Notes: generated from the letters alone by a model not told the origin. A stretch of 64,000 nucleotides of DNA from Roseofilum capinflatum BLCC-M114 (GCF_030068505.1 NZ_JAQOSO010000096.1:1-64000); one strand, 5' to 3'. Shown: positions 52,834-63,229, counted from the stretch's first letter. A program made the numbers and translations.

Positions 52834-54495
52834 TTAATTGGGAACATGAGTCCCCATCAGTTTCCCTTCCGGATCGTATAACTCCAAAGCAATACCCGCC
52901 GTTTGACTAATACTTTCCAAAGCATTTTGCACACTTTCCACATGCTCATCCACAGAAGTAAACGTGGTTAAATCTCCACTTCCTCTCGCCTGAATCAGGG
53001 TTTGGCGAACCGTAGTCACATAATCCGCAGTTAGGGTAACTTTCAATAAATTTTCACTCACCGTATATTCACAAATTTTCGGTAACCCGGCACAAGTTTG
53101 ATTCAAATCATTTCGAGCTTGTTCCAAACGATTGGCTTGCTGAAGCTTGTTCTCGGCTACTTGTAACGACCCTTGATAAGCACTCACCAGAGGAGATGCT
53201 TTACTATAATAAAAACTATCCCTGGGCACTTGTTGTAAATACTTTAAGGCTTGACTCCAATGACCCACAGCTAGGGCGAGTTCTTGGTTTTGTTCAAAGT
53301 CCTTTGCTTTATCGGCTAAGGTTAACGCTTGATTATAGGTTTCGCTGGCAATTTCTTCTTTTAAGAGTCGTTCTCGGCTGGCTTGAAACTGAGTTTTATA
53401 GACATCCAACAGTTGACTTGCTTCGACCTGGGCTTGAGTTCCTTGGGGAATATTTCTTAAGCCATTAATGGCCGTTTCCCAACTGGCATAGGCTTGTTGC
53501 CAATTTTCTAAGGATTGGGCAATTCCTTGACGAGTTTTGGCCAGATCGGCGGCTTGTTTCGCCCGTTCTAAGTTTTGGTTCGCTTGCTGTTCGACTTGGA
53601 TACGGTTTTGGATCGCTTCTAAATTTTGTTGATATTCTTTGAGCTTAATGTTGACTAAGGGATAAAGGGCCTGGGCACTCAACGCTTCTTCTAAATTGTG
53701 AATAGCTCCCTGCCAAAGGTTCTCGACCGTTTGCCAAGTCTCTAGAGGGTGGGGGGGGTTAAGGCTCAGTTGAGCTGCTTCGGTGGCTTGGGAAAAGGCG
53801 GTGACGATATGATTGAGGTTATCAAAGCGCTGTTCATTGACGCGCAGAAAGTCTTGAGCCTGTTGAAAATAGGGAGACCAAACGGGAATACGTTGGGCTT
53901 GGCCGATCGCCTGTTCTAACTGTTGCTGTGCTTGTATTAATCTTTGGGGATCATCCGTAGTTTCTGAAGTTTGCACGGCGACTTGGCGCAGACGTTGGGC
54001 GGTTTCGAGGGGAACACAAGTGGCGATCGCACAAGGACGAGTCATCATATACATGATCCCTCCAGCCACCATCAGCCCTAACAGTCCCCCAATTCCCCAA
54101 ACCCACATCGATAAACGGGAGGACTCTTGAGTTGGGGGAAGAGACTGGGAACGAGTAGGTGTCCCTTCTGGCAAGGATTGAGCCGCACTTTGCTCCTCAA
54201 GCTTAAACGATCGCGAAAAGTAAGGCCGTTTTTCCCCAGCAACCCGCACAAAAATCCGTCCCTGGTGACTGAGCCAGGGCCGATAGTTCTGTATATCCTC
54301 TTGCAGTTGGACAACGATCTGTTCAACATCGGGTTGAATTTTAGCCCTATGTTGGGCTAAAACCATTAAACTGCCTTTTTGTAGTAAACATTGAACCCGA
54401 AACGCTTGCCCACCATAGGGGAGTTTGCTATTGAGTGTTTTTTGGAGATGCTCTCTGAGAAGTTGGAGTGGGCTACACTCCTGTTTAGTCACCAT
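52834..54495 (-). CDS. hypothetical membrane protein with coiled-coil domain
   Basis: 553 residues, not recognised. The N-terminal 100 residues form a small basic domain (AFRVQCLLQKGSLMVLAQH). A disordered Ser/Pro segment follows, then one membrane helix near 133-151 (VWGIGGLLGLMVAGGIMYMM). Most of the rest is helical with repeated W-x-x-A motifs (SLENWQQAYASWETAI, AVGHWSQALKYLQQVP), resembling TPR-like bundles. It is seen in other cyanobacteria but has no assigned function as far as I know. It ends 20 bases before the GH38 gene on the same strand. Confidence 0.75.
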   Translation of the reverse strand: MVTKQECSPLQLLREHLQKTLNSKLPYGGQAFRVQCLLQKGSLMVLAQHRAKIQPDVEQIVVQLQEDIQNYRPWLSHQGRIFVRVAGEKRPYFSRSFKLEEQSAAQSLPEGTPTRSQSLPPTQESSRLSMWVWGIGGLLGLMVAGGIMYMMTRPCAIATCVPLETAQRLRQVAVQTSETTDDPQRLIQAQQQLEQAIGQAQRIPVWSPYFQQAQDFLRVNEQRFDNLNHIVTAFSQATEAAQLSLNPPHPLETWQTVENLWQGAIHNLEEALSAQALYPLVNIKLKEYQQNLEAIQNRIQVEQQANQNLERAKQAADLAKTRQGIAQSLENWQQAYASWETAINGLRNIPQGTQAQVEASQLLDVYKTQFQASRERLLKEEIASETYNQALTLADKAKDFEQNQELALAVGHWSQALKYLQQVPRDSFYYSKASPLVSAYQGSLQVAENKLQQANRLEQARNDLNQTCAGLPKICEYTVSENLLKVTLTADYVTTVRQTLIQARGSGDLTTFTSVDEHVESVQNALESISQTAGIALELYDPEGKLMGTHVPN

Positions 54496-55048
54496 AGTCA
54501 GCCGGAACCCTTCAACAGGGAGAAAACGAAACAGTTATGGCTATTTTGACACTCCCCGACCTAAAGGTACGGGGATTCTTGAGCTAATCACAGCCCTTTC
54601 AAGTCACCTCTACTTAGGTCTTACACGATTATATCTGAACCGAACTTGCTAGAATATCACTTGTTATCTAGATGTCCTTTAGTGGTTCACTCTCCAAGCG
54701 TTTCTCCATTTTAGGAGAGGTTCGGGTCTGCCCTACCCTACCTGTCTTGTGACAAAAACTCTTATGGGTTTTCATTCAGTCTTTTTGAAGACTTACTGCG
54801 CTATGTTTTACGAGGTTTTCGCTACCCTACTTTTTTGTCTCTTGTGCTGACTTTTGAGTTCAAGGGTTCAAGCCTAAGCTATTTTACTACCGCCCACTCA
54901 GGGAATTCAAACCTCTTACATCTTAACACAAAGCCGTCCTTAAAGGACGGGGCTTTAAACCCAATTCTTCGGTAACCAAAAGCGCTCGATACTCTGGCTG
55001 GACATGGTTGCTCTGATCCGCTTCTGTCAGAACACCCCTAAATCCCAT
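54496..55048. other. gene-free region with IS200/IS605-like relic
   Basis: 553 bases without a credible gene. Most is the element at 54548-54958. The remaining 90 bases up to the potC stop show nothing clear. Confidence 0.6.
54548..54958 (-). mobile_element. TnpB-less IS200/IS605-like relic or non-autonomous element
   Basis: The right end on the minus strand has a hairpin (CCCCGTACC, then AGGTCGGGG) followed by AGTGTCAA, as at the right ends of cyanobacterial IS605-group elements. The other end has AAAGCCGTCC and GGACGGGGCTTT, a second imperfect hairpin. Between them are about 340 bases of non-coding DNA with small stems. No tnpA or tnpB frame survives. Exact ends are uncertain. Confidence 0.55.
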
Positions 55049-55885
55049 TTATTTCTCGCTCTTATAGCGCCAAAATTCACCCAGAAATGCCACTAATCCG
55101 GACATGATAATCAGGATCACACTCAGGGCGTTAATATCGGGTTTTACGCCGGTTCTGATGCGGCTGAAGATTTCCATGGGCAGGGTGTTGAAGCCACTGC
55201 CAGCCGTGAAACTGGCAATCAGGAAATCATCCATACTGAGGACAAATGCGAGGAGGCAACCGGAGACGATACCAGGAATTAATTGGGGTAAGAGGACTTG
55301 AATAAAGGCATTAAATGGCGTTGCTCCTAAGTCTAGAGCGGCTTCTTCTAGATGCGGGTCTAAATCTGCCAGTCGGGTGGAGACGACGAGGGCAATATAG
55401 GCGAGGCAAAAGACAATATGGGCGGCGACAATTGTCCAAAGATTGAGGGGAATGGCAAAGACGGCAAGGAATACAAGGGTGGCAACGGCGATCGCAATAT
55501 CAGGGATAATCAGAGGTAAATAGGAGACTCCCAGATACAGGGATTTCCCCCGAAACTGATATTTCGCTAACCCCACCGCCATCAGAGTCCCCAAAACCGC
55601 CGAAATGCCTACCGCACAAAAGGCTACAATTAAGCTATTTTGCAAAGAGGAAAGAATTCTCCCATCCGAGAACAGCTTCACATACCAATCCAAGGTAAAC
55701 CCTTTCCAATTGGCACTATAGGCAGATTGGTTAAAACTATAAAAGGCTAAGACGGCAATGGGCAGATACATAAACCCAAACATAACCAGGGTAAACCCAA
55801 TTTGCCAGGAAAAGGAAAATTTAGATTTCGACCCCAAGGAGTCAGGGATTACAGTTTCTTCAGGCGGTTGAATCGATTGCGTCAT
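55049..55885 (-). CDS. potC: spermidine/putrescine ABC transporter permease PotC
   Basis: 278 residues from the ATG at 55885 (MTQSIQPPEETVIPDSLG). A longer frame to 55972 reads through GGGAATG repeats and is false. It has six membrane helices and the permease EAA motif EEAALDLGATPFNAFIQVLLPQL, which binds the ATPase. The N-terminal YLPIAVLAFYSFNQS is typical of PotC. PotA, PotB and PotD are not adjacent in the window. Confidence 0.9.
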   Translation of the reverse strand: MTQSIQPPEETVIPDSLGSKSKFSFSWQIGFTLVMFGFMYLPIAVLAFYSFNQSAYSANWKGFTLDWYVKLFSDGRILSSLQNSLIVAFCAVGISAVLGTLMAVGLAKYQFRGKSLYLGVSYLPLIIPDIAIAVATLVFLAVFAIPLNLWTIVAAHIVFCLAYIALVVSTRLADLDPHLEEAALDLGATPFNAFIQVLLPQLIPGIVSGCLLAFVLSMDDFLIASFTAGSGFNTLPMEIFSRIRTGVKPDINALSVILIIMSGLVAFLGEFWRYKSEK

Positions 55886-56025
55886 GGGAGGGGAATGGGG
55901 AATGGGGAATGGGGAATGGGGAATGGGGAATGGGGAATGGGGAATAGGGAATAGGCAAAAGGCAAAAGGCAAAAGGCAAAAGGCAAGAGTTGATCTTCCC
56001 CATCTTCCCCATCCTCCCTATCTCC
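55886..56025. repeat. GGGAATG/GGCAAAA tandem repeats
   Basis: Six or seven GGGGAAT heptamers, two GGGAATA units and five GGCAAAA/GGCAAGA units lie between proA and potC. They leave little room for a promoter, so potC may be read from proA. Confidence 0.8.
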
Positions 56026-57318
56026 CTACCCTAGATCCTTGTGGGTAAAGGGTTTGGCATTGGCTCCGGAGTAGGTGGCAGAAATATGACCGTTACCGGT
56101 GACCTGATATTTATAGGTGATTAACCCTTCTAATCCTACCGGGCCCCGTGGGGGCATTTGTTGGGTACTGATGCCGACTTCTGCACCAAATCCGTAGCGG
56201 AATCCGTCGGCAAAGCGGGTGGAACAGTTATGGTAAACACCCGCAGCATCGACTTGATTCAGGAAGAATTGCGCCGCTTCTGGGTTTTCAGTGGCGATCG
56301 CATCCGTATGCTTCGATCCATAAGTGTTAATATGATTCACCGCTTCCTCTAGAGAGTCCACCTGTTTTATCGCTAAAATCAGATCGCTATATTCTGTAGA
56401 CCAATCTGCTTCTGTAGCTGCGGGAATACCTAACAATTCAACAGTGGACTCATCTCCCAGTAATTTCACCCCTTTTTCCTGTAGCGCTTGGGCGACGGGG
56501 GGAAGAATCTGGGGAGCGCAGGAGCGATGAACTAATAGGGTTTCGATGGCGTTACAGGCAGCCGGATATTGAGTTTTTGCATCGACCGTGATGGCGATCG
56601 CCTTTTCTCTATCCGCAGATTCATCCAGATACAGGTGACAAACACCATCAGCATGACCCAACACCGGAATATTCGTATTCTCCTGCACAAAACGCACAAA
56701 CGAATTAGAACCCCTAGGAATAATCAGATCCACATATTGATCTAACTTCAACAGCGCCACCGTCTCCTCACGGCTGGTCAAAAGTTGCACCACATCCGGA
56801 CTCACCGCCGTTTTTGACAACCCTTGCCGAATCGCCTTTACAATCGCCTCACAAGACCGTAGCGCCTCCTTTCCACCCTTGAGAATTACCCCATTTCCCG
56901 ACTTAATCGCCAGAGTAGAAATCTGGATCGCCGCTTCCGGACGCGCCTCAAAAATCACACCCAAAACCCCTAACGGACAACTAATCCGTTTCAGAATCAA
57001 ACCTTCATCTAGCTCCCGATGGATTTGTACCGTACCCACCGGATCGGGTAACTTTTGCACATCCCGCACCCCAGCAATATTGCCTTTTAGCTTCGTTTCA
57101 TCCAATTTCAGGCGATGATAAAGCGGTTTTGCAATCCCTGCGGCAGTTGCAGCTTCACAGTCGGCTTGGTTTGCGGCTACAATTTCCGGTGTAGCCTGTT
57201 CCAAGGATTGGGCGATCGCCTCAATCGCCTGATTTTTCTCTTCTGTAGTTAAGCCAGCTAACTGACGCGCTCCTTGTCGCGTCTTTTGGGCCAGTTCAAT
57301 TAATGTAGGAGAAGCCAT
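56026..57318 (-). CDS. proA: gamma-glutamyl phosphate reductase
   Basis: 430 residues, full length. It is the second step of proline synthesis, reducing gamma-glutamyl phosphate with NADPH. Family motifs: [33 protein letters not shown], and catalytic Cys in [17 protein letters not shown]. The C-terminus ([20 protein letters not shown]) is typical. Confidence 0.96.
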   Translation of the reverse strand: MASPTLIELAQKTRQGARQLAGLTTEEKNQAIEAIAQSLEQATPEIVAANQADCEAATAAGIAKPLYHRLKLDETKLKGNIAGVRDVQKLPDPVGTVQIHRELDEGLILKRISCPLGVLGVIFEARPEAAIQISTLAIKSGNGVILKGGKEALRSCEAIVKAIRQGLSKTAVSPDVVQLLTSREETVALLKLDQYVDLIIPRGSNSFVRFVQENTNIPVLGHADGVCHLYLDESADREKAIAITVDAKTQYPAACNAIETLLVHRSCAPQILPPVAQALQEKGVKLLGDESTVELLGIPAATEADWSTEYSDLILAIKQVDSLEEAVNHINTYGSKHTDAIATENPEAAQFFLNQVDAAGVYHNCSTRFADGFRYGFGAEVGISTQQMPPRGPVGLEGLITYKYQVTGNGHISATYSGANAKPFTHKDLG

Positions 57319-57475
57319 AAGTCATTAAAAATTAACAGTTTTCCCGATCGGCAGCAAAGGTTGTTTTTCCAGACTTTATCTTAATCTCTGCCTGAAAGCA
57401 GAAGCCAGTATTCCCCAGAGTTTACCACACCGCTATAACTTTTCACCAATCCCCATTACCCATAAGCCGTAGACT

Positions 57476-58927
57476 TTAAGAGTTCAACCGCTCCATCCCC
57501 CGCTCATACAATCCTCGCGCATAATCAGTCCAAGTCCCCTGTCCCCAATAGCGAAAACAACTGGTTTCCAGCAGCAAAACATAAAGCAGCGCCTCTTGAT
57601 ACTCTTCCTGTTGAGTCACAGTTAGATCTTGTGCGACAACATCATCATATTTTTGATGAAACAACGCACTTAAATGATGCATCGGTTCTAAGACATTTTC
57701 ATAACCTTGCACCCAACTAATATCATTCGTCCAAGATGCTCCATCGAGATCGAACTGGGGATCAGTTTTCTTTAATTCACTTAATACCGTTTGCACCTTC
57801 TCTGGAGTCACCTCATCTCCCACCATTTGCCAAATCTTATGCTGCTGAACCGCCTGACACTGGGGATAATCATCGGAGTTTACTCCAGCATTATCCAACA
57901 ACTCTAAATATTCCGTCCCATTTAAACCAACAACTCCATCCTTATCTCGGCCATTACCTTTAATCTCCTCCCAAACCGGAATAAAATCACGAGGATATTC
58001 ATTCATCATTACGCCTCCATTTTCACCATCAGCAATTTGGGTGACACAACTCGGAACATCAACTTTACCCAACATTTGTCTAGAGCGCGTTTTGGCTTCA
58101 TGATAGGGTTGCATTTGCGCGACCAATTTTGTATCTGAACCTTGGGTTTTAATCAAAGCCGTAATCCGGATTTCTTGTCCTTGGGAATTGCGGGCAATCA
58201 AACTATTGGGTACATATTTATCATCCTGGGTTAAGGGACTACCGTCTAAGTGTTCAACTGAACTTTCCTGTACCAACAACCAACGATACCCACATTCTTT
58301 CAAGGCTTTAATATATTCATACAGGGTATCCGGATGGTTAGGCAGATGCATTTCCGGCGGTGAAAACCCCTTAACTCGCTTGAGCGCCTCTGTACCAAAA
58401 ATTGCCCTAAATTGATGTTGCCACGCCACAATATGCAATTTAATATCAGGAATAGGTGTAGAGGGAACAACCGCATGACTCCACATCGTTCCCAACCATT
58501 CCACACAATCAGAATAAGGGGATTGGGTCAAAATTTTCAGCGACCCTAGAATATCCTCGCGCCCCATTTGTTCTAATCCCCAAAGGAGGTTCCCCGAATA
58601 ATCCAACATGATGCGCGGATCGCAGCCTTGGTTAACCAAATTGGGGATAAATTCTCCCATGCGTTGATAACACCAAGCAAAGGGAGCAGCATTGTGATTA
58701 TCGCCTTCTTGGGGATGGTCAAACATATAGTGTAAATTGCTAATTAATGCCCCATTTTTACCCGCAGGAATGGTGGGTTGATGCATATGCAAGGCACAAG
58801 CAAAGGCGGCGTTAATCTGGTCGATCTTCCAGGTGGATGCAGAGCGATAGACGGGCGTTTGTTCTTGGACAAGGGCCGTGATTTCTGCTTCAGAGCCACA
58901 GATAGGAGGTAAGGGGGTTAGAGTCAT
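57476..58927 (-). CDS. glycoside hydrolase family 57 protein
   Basis: 483 residues. GH57 fold: the first motif is ALHMHQP near 48, the catalytic Glu motif region is GFSPPEMHLPN, and an Asp/Glu pair lies in QIADGENGGVMM. Such cyanobacterial proteins are often labelled alpha-amylase-like or DUF3536-like. A role in glycogen or another alpha-glucan is possible, but substrate is unknown. No signal peptide. Divergent from the redoxin gene. Confidence 0.85.
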   Translation of the reverse strand: MTLTPLPPICGSEAEITALVQEQTPVYRSASTWKIDQINAAFACALHMHQPTIPAGKNGALISNLHYMFDHPQEGDNHNAAPFAWCYQRMGEFIPNLVNQGCDPRIMLDYSGNLLWGLEQMGREDILGSLKILTQSPYSDCVEWLGTMWSHAVVPSTPIPDIKLHIVAWQHQFRAIFGTEALKRVKGFSPPEMHLPNHPDTLYEYIKALKECGYRWLLVQESSVEHLDGSPLTQDDKYVPNSLIARNSQGQEIRITALIKTQGSDTKLVAQMQPYHEAKTRSRQMLGKVDVPSCVTQIADGENGGVMMNEYPRDFIPVWEEIKGNGRDKDGVVGLNGTEYLELLDNAGVNSDDYPQCQAVQQHKIWQMVGDEVTPEKVQTVLSELKKTDPQFDLDGASWTNDISWVQGYENVLEPMHHLSALFHQKYDDVVAQDLTVTQQEEYQEALLYVLLLETSCFRYWGQGTWTDYARGLYERGMERLNS

Positions 58928-59107
58928 GGGGTTTAGATAGCGGAATTTTGACTTAAAATTTGCTCAGTCTTTGATCTATAGCTTATCAGCCATGACCCGA
59001 AAAAGAGGATTCTTTTGGTATTCCCAAAATTATTGGTGCAAACGATGGGATAAAATAGTATTACCGACTATAATTGCCACCTTGAGAACTCTCACCTATT
59101 AGCCCCC

Positions 59108-59653
59108 ATGGTTACTTCCACAGACTTTCGCGGTTTACTCAATCAACGCTTTGCCAAGAATTTCTTCCCTATTCCTGCAACCAGTCCTTGGGACGTGGGA
59201 GTAAAACCCCCTGATTTTCAATTGCCCAATATCACCCAGGGGGGAACGGTGCGCCTGTCCGAGTATCGCGATCAAAAACCGGTGATTATCGCTTTTACCC
59301 GCATTTTCACGGAGAAACAATACTGCCCCCTCTGCTTTCCCCATATTAAAAAACTGAATGAACAGTATGAAGCGTTTACAGAGCGGGGCGCAGAAGTGCT
59401 ATTAATCACCAGTACCGATGCACAACAGAGCGAAATCGTGGTTCAAGATTTAGGCTTGAAAATGCCCCTGCTCTGCGATCCCGACTGTATCACGTTCCGC
59501 GCCTATGCCGTCGGTCAAGCCTTGGGCGCACCCCTACCTGCCCAATTTGTCCTCGATAACCGGGGAATTTTGCGTTATAAACACCTCTTCTCTTTTCTTC
59601 ACCCCAATGCAGAGATTCAAACCTTGCTCACCGTTTTAGATAACCCATTTTAG
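59108..59653 (+). CDS. redoxin (AhpC/TSA family)
   Basis: 181 residues, thioredoxin fold. DVGVKPPDFQLPNITQGGTV is the usual peroxiredoxin-like start. The active site is CPLC (C73, C76) in FTEKQYCPLCFPHI, a CxxC instead of the single peroxidatic Cys of classic peroxiredoxins. It could be a thiol reductase or atypical peroxiredoxin. The stop codon is immediately followed by the def start. Confidence 0.85.
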   Translation: MVTSTDFRGLLNQRFAKNFFPIPATSPWDVGVKPPDFQLPNITQGGTVRLSEYRDQKPVIIAFTRIFTEKQYCPLCFPHIKKLNEQYEAFTERGAEVLLITSTDAQQSEIVVQDLGLKMPLLCDPDCITFRAYAVGQALGAPLPAQFVLDNRGILRYKHLFSFLHPNAEIQTLLTVLDNPF

Positions 59654-60208
59654 ATGACAGAACATTTAAACATTTACCAACTCGGTCATCCCCTTCTGCG
59701 AACCCTTGCCCAACCCATTGCCAACCCAGAAGATCCGCAGATTCAACAACTTATTAATCAATTAATTACGACCACAGAAACCAGTAACGGAGTCGGCATT
59801 GCCGCTCCCCAAGTCGGACAATCTTACCGTTTACTCATTGTTGCCTCTCGCCCTAATCTCCGCTATCCCCATGCTCCAGTGATGGAACCGACCCCACTGA
59901 TTAATCCACAGATTATCAGCCATTCTGATACCCAAATCAAAGGATGGGAAGGCTGTCTTAGTGTCCCCGGAATCCGAGGATTAGTGCCCCGATTTACAGA
60001 AATTGAAGTTGAATATATTGATGCAACTGGCCAACGTCAGCACCGGATCTTTACTGATTTTGTGGCTCGCATTATCCAACATGAATGGGATCATCTAGAG
60101 GGGAAACTCTTTATCGATCGCGTGGAAAGTACCCAAGATTTAATGAGTGAATCGGAATACTACCGACAAATTGTGGGGACTGTCAACCCCTCCTCCTGCC
60201 CACCCTAG
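59654..60208 (+). CDS. def: peptide deformylase
   Basis: 184 residues. It removes the formyl group from nascent proteins. Motifs: GVGIAAPQVG (46-55), EGCLSVPG with metal ligand C101, and QHEWDHLEG with H143, E144, H147. It starts at the base after the redoxin stop, so it is cotranscribed and probably translationally coupled. Confidence 0.96.
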   Translation: MTEHLNIYQLGHPLLRTLAQPIANPEDPQIQQLINQLITTTETSNGVGIAAPQVGQSYRLLIVASRPNLRYPHAPVMEPTPLINPQIISHSDTQIKGWEGCLSVPGIRGLVPRFTEIEVEYIDATGQRQHRIFTDFVARIIQHEWDHLEGKLFIDRVESTQDLMSESEYYRQIVGTVNPSSCPP

Positions 60209-60243
60209 GATGATGGGTAATCATCGCTTCATCTTCAAGACTA

Positions 60244-61380
60244 TCAACTCAGCAGACGAAATAAAAGAAATTGAGTTTGTTGATGGGAATTAAAATTATC
60301 ATCACTAACCAAAATTAAACTCTGACTCCCGTCGGGAAAATGGGGGCCAAATGTCATCCCTTCCAAGTTATCCAGGGTAATCCCTAACCGATCTAAATCG
60401 AAAAGGAATTGTTTGCGAATGGCTTTTAATTCGCCCAGGTTACCTTTGAGAGATTGAATATTGGATATATCGGTGGCTGCTCCAGTTACTGCTTGGAAGA
60501 GCTTGACCTGAAAACCCGATAAACCAAAAGATCGCTCTAGGGTGAGAAAATGTCCCGGTTCATCTAGGGCCAAAATCTCTGTTAAACCTTGGGATAGGAT
60601 CTTAGATTCAGGGGGATCGAGTTCATACAGGTGTTCAGAAACTAGCAGAGGGGGCCCTTCACTGAGGAGATAATGCATCCACCGAATTCGACTATTGAGG
60701 AATTCTTTGGCTTCTGGATCTTGGTCTTGGGTTAAGGCCGCTTCTGTGGCGACAAAGACCCGTAGGGGTTCGCCTGTTGTGGGCACGGGGCCGATGGGGT
60801 TCGTGGTTAAAGATTCAAATCCTAAGTTATTTTGTACTCCTTTTTCTTGCTCCTCTTCTGGAGCATCGGGGATATAGCGCCGAGGAATGGGGAGCTGATT
60901 TAACCATTGTCCAGTTTGAAGGTCGTATTCGGCGATCGCAGGGGGAATCTCTTGATCGGCAATACCTTCACTGGCAATTAAAACGCTTTGGTTGGGAGTG
61001 ATGGCCAGTCCTTCTGGATCGAGGGTATTTTCTGGATAAAGCGTACCTTCGGGGGTTTTTAAGGGGGTAACTGCTTCTAAATCGACTTGAAAGGGGTCGA
61101 GGGAGAGATTAAACGTATAAAAGCGAGCTGGGCCGTGAAAACTGCGGTCATCGGAAAGGGCATACAGTTGATTGCGACCTCGATCGTAGGCGATCGCCGA
61201 TAATCCTCCCACCGTTGTGCCCTCAAACTCCCTTTTCGGTAGGCTAACTTCTCCTACCCATTCCAAAGACAAGGGCAAAAACAACCGCTCTTGGGCACTC
61301 ACTTGAGGAAGACTACAAGCAGTAAGCAACCCAACCAGACAGATACTTAACAGAAACCGGGGAACTAAGAAGCGTTTCAT
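60244..61380 (-). CDS. esterase-like activity of phytase family lipoprotein
   Basis: 378 residues from the ATG at 61380 (MKRFLVPRFLLSICLVG); an ATG at 61395 is also in frame. A lipobox LLTAC follows the hydrophobic core, so it is a lipoprotein. The body is a beta-propeller-like domain with SAIAYDRGRNQLYALSDDRS, DPEGLAI and NLEGMTFGP, typical of the phytase-like esterase family. The substrate is unknown. Confidence 0.87.
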   Translation of the reverse strand: MKRFLVPRFLLSICLVGLLTACSLPQVSAQERLFLPLSLEWVGEVSLPKREFEGTTVGGLSAIAYDRGRNQLYALSDDRSFHGPARFYTFNLSLDPFQVDLEAVTPLKTPEGTLYPENTLDPEGLAITPNQSVLIASEGIADQEIPPAIAEYDLQTGQWLNQLPIPRRYIPDAPEEEQEKGVQNNLGFESLTTNPIGPVPTTGEPLRVFVATEAALTQDQDPEAKEFLNSRIRWMHYLLSEGPPLLVSEHLYELDPPESKILSQGLTEILALDEPGHFLTLERSFGLSGFQVKLFQAVTGAATDISNIQSLKGNLGELKAIRKQFLFDLDRLGITLDNLEGMTFGPHFPDGSQSLILVSDDNFNSHQQTQFLLFRLLS

Positions 61381-61444
61381 CCACACCCAGACCATTCAAT
61401 CATCAATAAATCATCAATAAAGGCATCTTAACCGATTGTCTGAA

Positions 61445-62452
61445 CTATTCCCCATTCCCCCTAGAAGCCACATTACTACAATTCAAATATTCTGCACTGC
61501 AAGGATCAACCGGTTGTCCATAAACTCCAGGGGGATAAACTTCAAAATGTAGGTGAGGGCCTGTTGATTGTCCGGTACTGCCGACTAAACCAATCGTATC
61601 TCCCTGGCGAACTTGCATTCCTTCACGCACTAAAATTCTAGACAGATGGCCATAAAGGGTGCGCGTACCATCAGCATGTAATAACGTGATGGTTAACCCT
61701 CCTTCTCCAGCAGATTCGTTAGCAAACGCGACTTTGCCATCGGCTACAGCCCTGACTGGACTTCCCATGGGGGCCACAAAATCAACCCCGGCATGGAGTT
61801 CTCGACCCCATCTGCGGGTAGTACGCCATCCATAACCGGAGGAAATACGAGCATTTTGTAGGGGATAGAGCCAGGTGTTTGGGCGAGGTTCCTGGATAGG
61901 AGGGGGAGAAACCCAAGCGCGATGATCCTCGGCATTGCTGTTTTGGGGGGAATTCTCTGTGGGATTTTCTGTCCGATTTTCCCATGGATTCGGTCTTTCT
62001 AGGGAGGGTTGGGGAAAGCGTCGGCTGGGTAACCGAGCGGCAGAGAAGTTTCCAGTGCTTGGAATCACGCCACTGGAATTAATGGCAAAATGGGAAAAGA
62101 CTTGATATCCTTGGTTCCTCAATCTGGGCACAATAGAAGCCATACTCATCCTATAAGTCAGTGCTTGTACGCCTTCTACCGTTTCCAGTTGGCTGCCTGA
62201 CTCTTGAAATAAATGGCACACTTTGATCTGATTGTTGGGAATTCCGGTGAGGCGGCTAATGTTTGCTATATCGTTATCTTGGGTATTTTGGATAAAAATA
62301 AATCGGCTGTTTAAGTTACAAACCTCACTGGAAGACGATCGCCAATTCCAGCTCTGAGCAATGGATGCCTGTTGAGGAATAAGGACGCGAGCAAGGGGAA
62401 TAAGGGCGATCGCCAATCCCAATACAGCCAAGCGGATACGTTGTGTGATCAT
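61445..62452 (-). CDS. M23 family metallopeptidase
   Basis: 335 residues. A signal peptide or anchor spans about 5-33. The central part is low-complexity (Asn/Pro-rich). The C-terminal LytM/M23 domain has RELHAGVDFVAPMG and QSTGPHLHFEVYPPG, holding the zinc His and Asp ligands. It probably cuts cell-wall peptide bonds or activates amidases. Confidence 0.92.
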   Translation of the reverse strand: MITQRIRLAVLGLAIALIPLARVLIPQQASIAQSWNWRSSSSEVCNLNSRFIFIQNTQDNDIANISRLTGIPNNQIKVCHLFQESGSQLETVEGVQALTYRMSMASIVPRLRNQGYQVFSHFAINSSGVIPSTGNFSAARLPSRRFPQPSLERPNPWENRTENPTENSPQNSNAEDHRAWVSPPPIQEPRPNTWLYPLQNARISSGYGWRTTRRWGRELHAGVDFVAPMGSPVRAVADGKVAFANESAGEGGLTITLLHADGTRTLYGHLSRILVREGMQVRQGDTIGLVGSTGQSTGPHLHFEVYPPGVYGQPVDPCSAEYLNCSNVASRGNGE

Positions 62453-62728
62453 CTATTTACTCCCAAGAACTCTCGATCAAAAGCAGTGCCTCAGTCTCGG
62501 ATTAAAGACTTATGTTATCGGATCTTGCTAGGGCCTATCTCACCGATCCGGGAAATCTGGAACTTTGAGTGCCTCAATTATGATCTCTATCACGTCCTAG
62601 GGTTTATTAACATCACCTGTGCATCATCTCCAATCTCACAGGATCAGTGTCGATCCTGTCACGGGCAAATGCTGGTTCATTGGCGAAGATAGGATTATCG
62701 ATAAATGAGTTGTATTTCCTTAAGCATC

Positions 62729-62929
62729 ATGTTTACTCCCACCACCACCCTCCAACCGATGATTCAATTCTTGCAACGGGATCTAGAACTGCCAGCTACC
62801 TCCATTCGCCTAGCGTTGCGCCACCATGATAGTAATCCGAGTCTGTTGCCGATGACCCTATGGCAGTATGGATTGATTACGTTAGAGCAACTCGACAAAA
62901 TCTATGATTGGCTGTTTTCGCAAGTCTAA
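62729..62929 (+). CDS. DUF2949 family protein
   Basis: 66 residues from the ATG at 62729; an upstream ATG at 62705 has little support. IQFLQRDLELPATSIRLALR, LPMTLWQYGLITLEQLDKIYDWLF matches the cyanobacterial DUF2949 family (small helical proteins, function unknown). Confidence 0.8.
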   Translation: MFTPTTTLQPMIQFLQRDLELPATSIRLALRHHDSNPSLLPMTLWQYGLITLEQLDKIYDWLFSQV

Positions 62930-62953
62930 GGGATCTCTGCTCCTCATTCTGGC

Positions 62954-63229
62954 TTATCCTCTTCTACGGGGACGAGATTGAAACCACATCAGGATACCAC
63001 TACTGGCTAAGAGAAGTAATCCGAAGGCATTGAGAAAAGGATAAATCAGTTCTAGGTTAATCCTGCCAAAGTGACCGCGATGGAATTCGAGCAACCACAA
63101 AAAATCATTAGCTTTTCCAGTAACCACTGCAACTTGAAACAGCGATCCAGTGATTAAGGTCAGCAGAATGGGAAACACCATAATCGGTGCTAACCAAAAG
63201 TGCAAACGACGGATATAGATTCTATTCAT
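62954..63229 (-). CDS. small PepSY-TM-like membrane protein
   Basis: 91 residues, two membrane helices (about 12-32 and 65-85). RRLHFWLAPIMVFPILLTLI and ITGSLFQVAV resemble the first segment of PepSY-associated membrane proteins, with His in FHRGHFG between. It overlaps the preceding gene by 8 bases. The two genes form a small operon controlled from the MerR-type promoter. Confidence 0.7.
   Translation of the reverse strand: MNRIYIRRLHFWLAPIMVFPILLTLITGSLFQVAVVTGKANDFLWLLEFHRGHFGRINLELIYPFLNAFGLLLLASSGILMWFQSRPRRRG

Noticed and set aside
55885-55972. N-terminal extension of PotC
   Set aside because: It encodes repeated FPIPHSP from GGGAATG heptamers and is not protein sequence.
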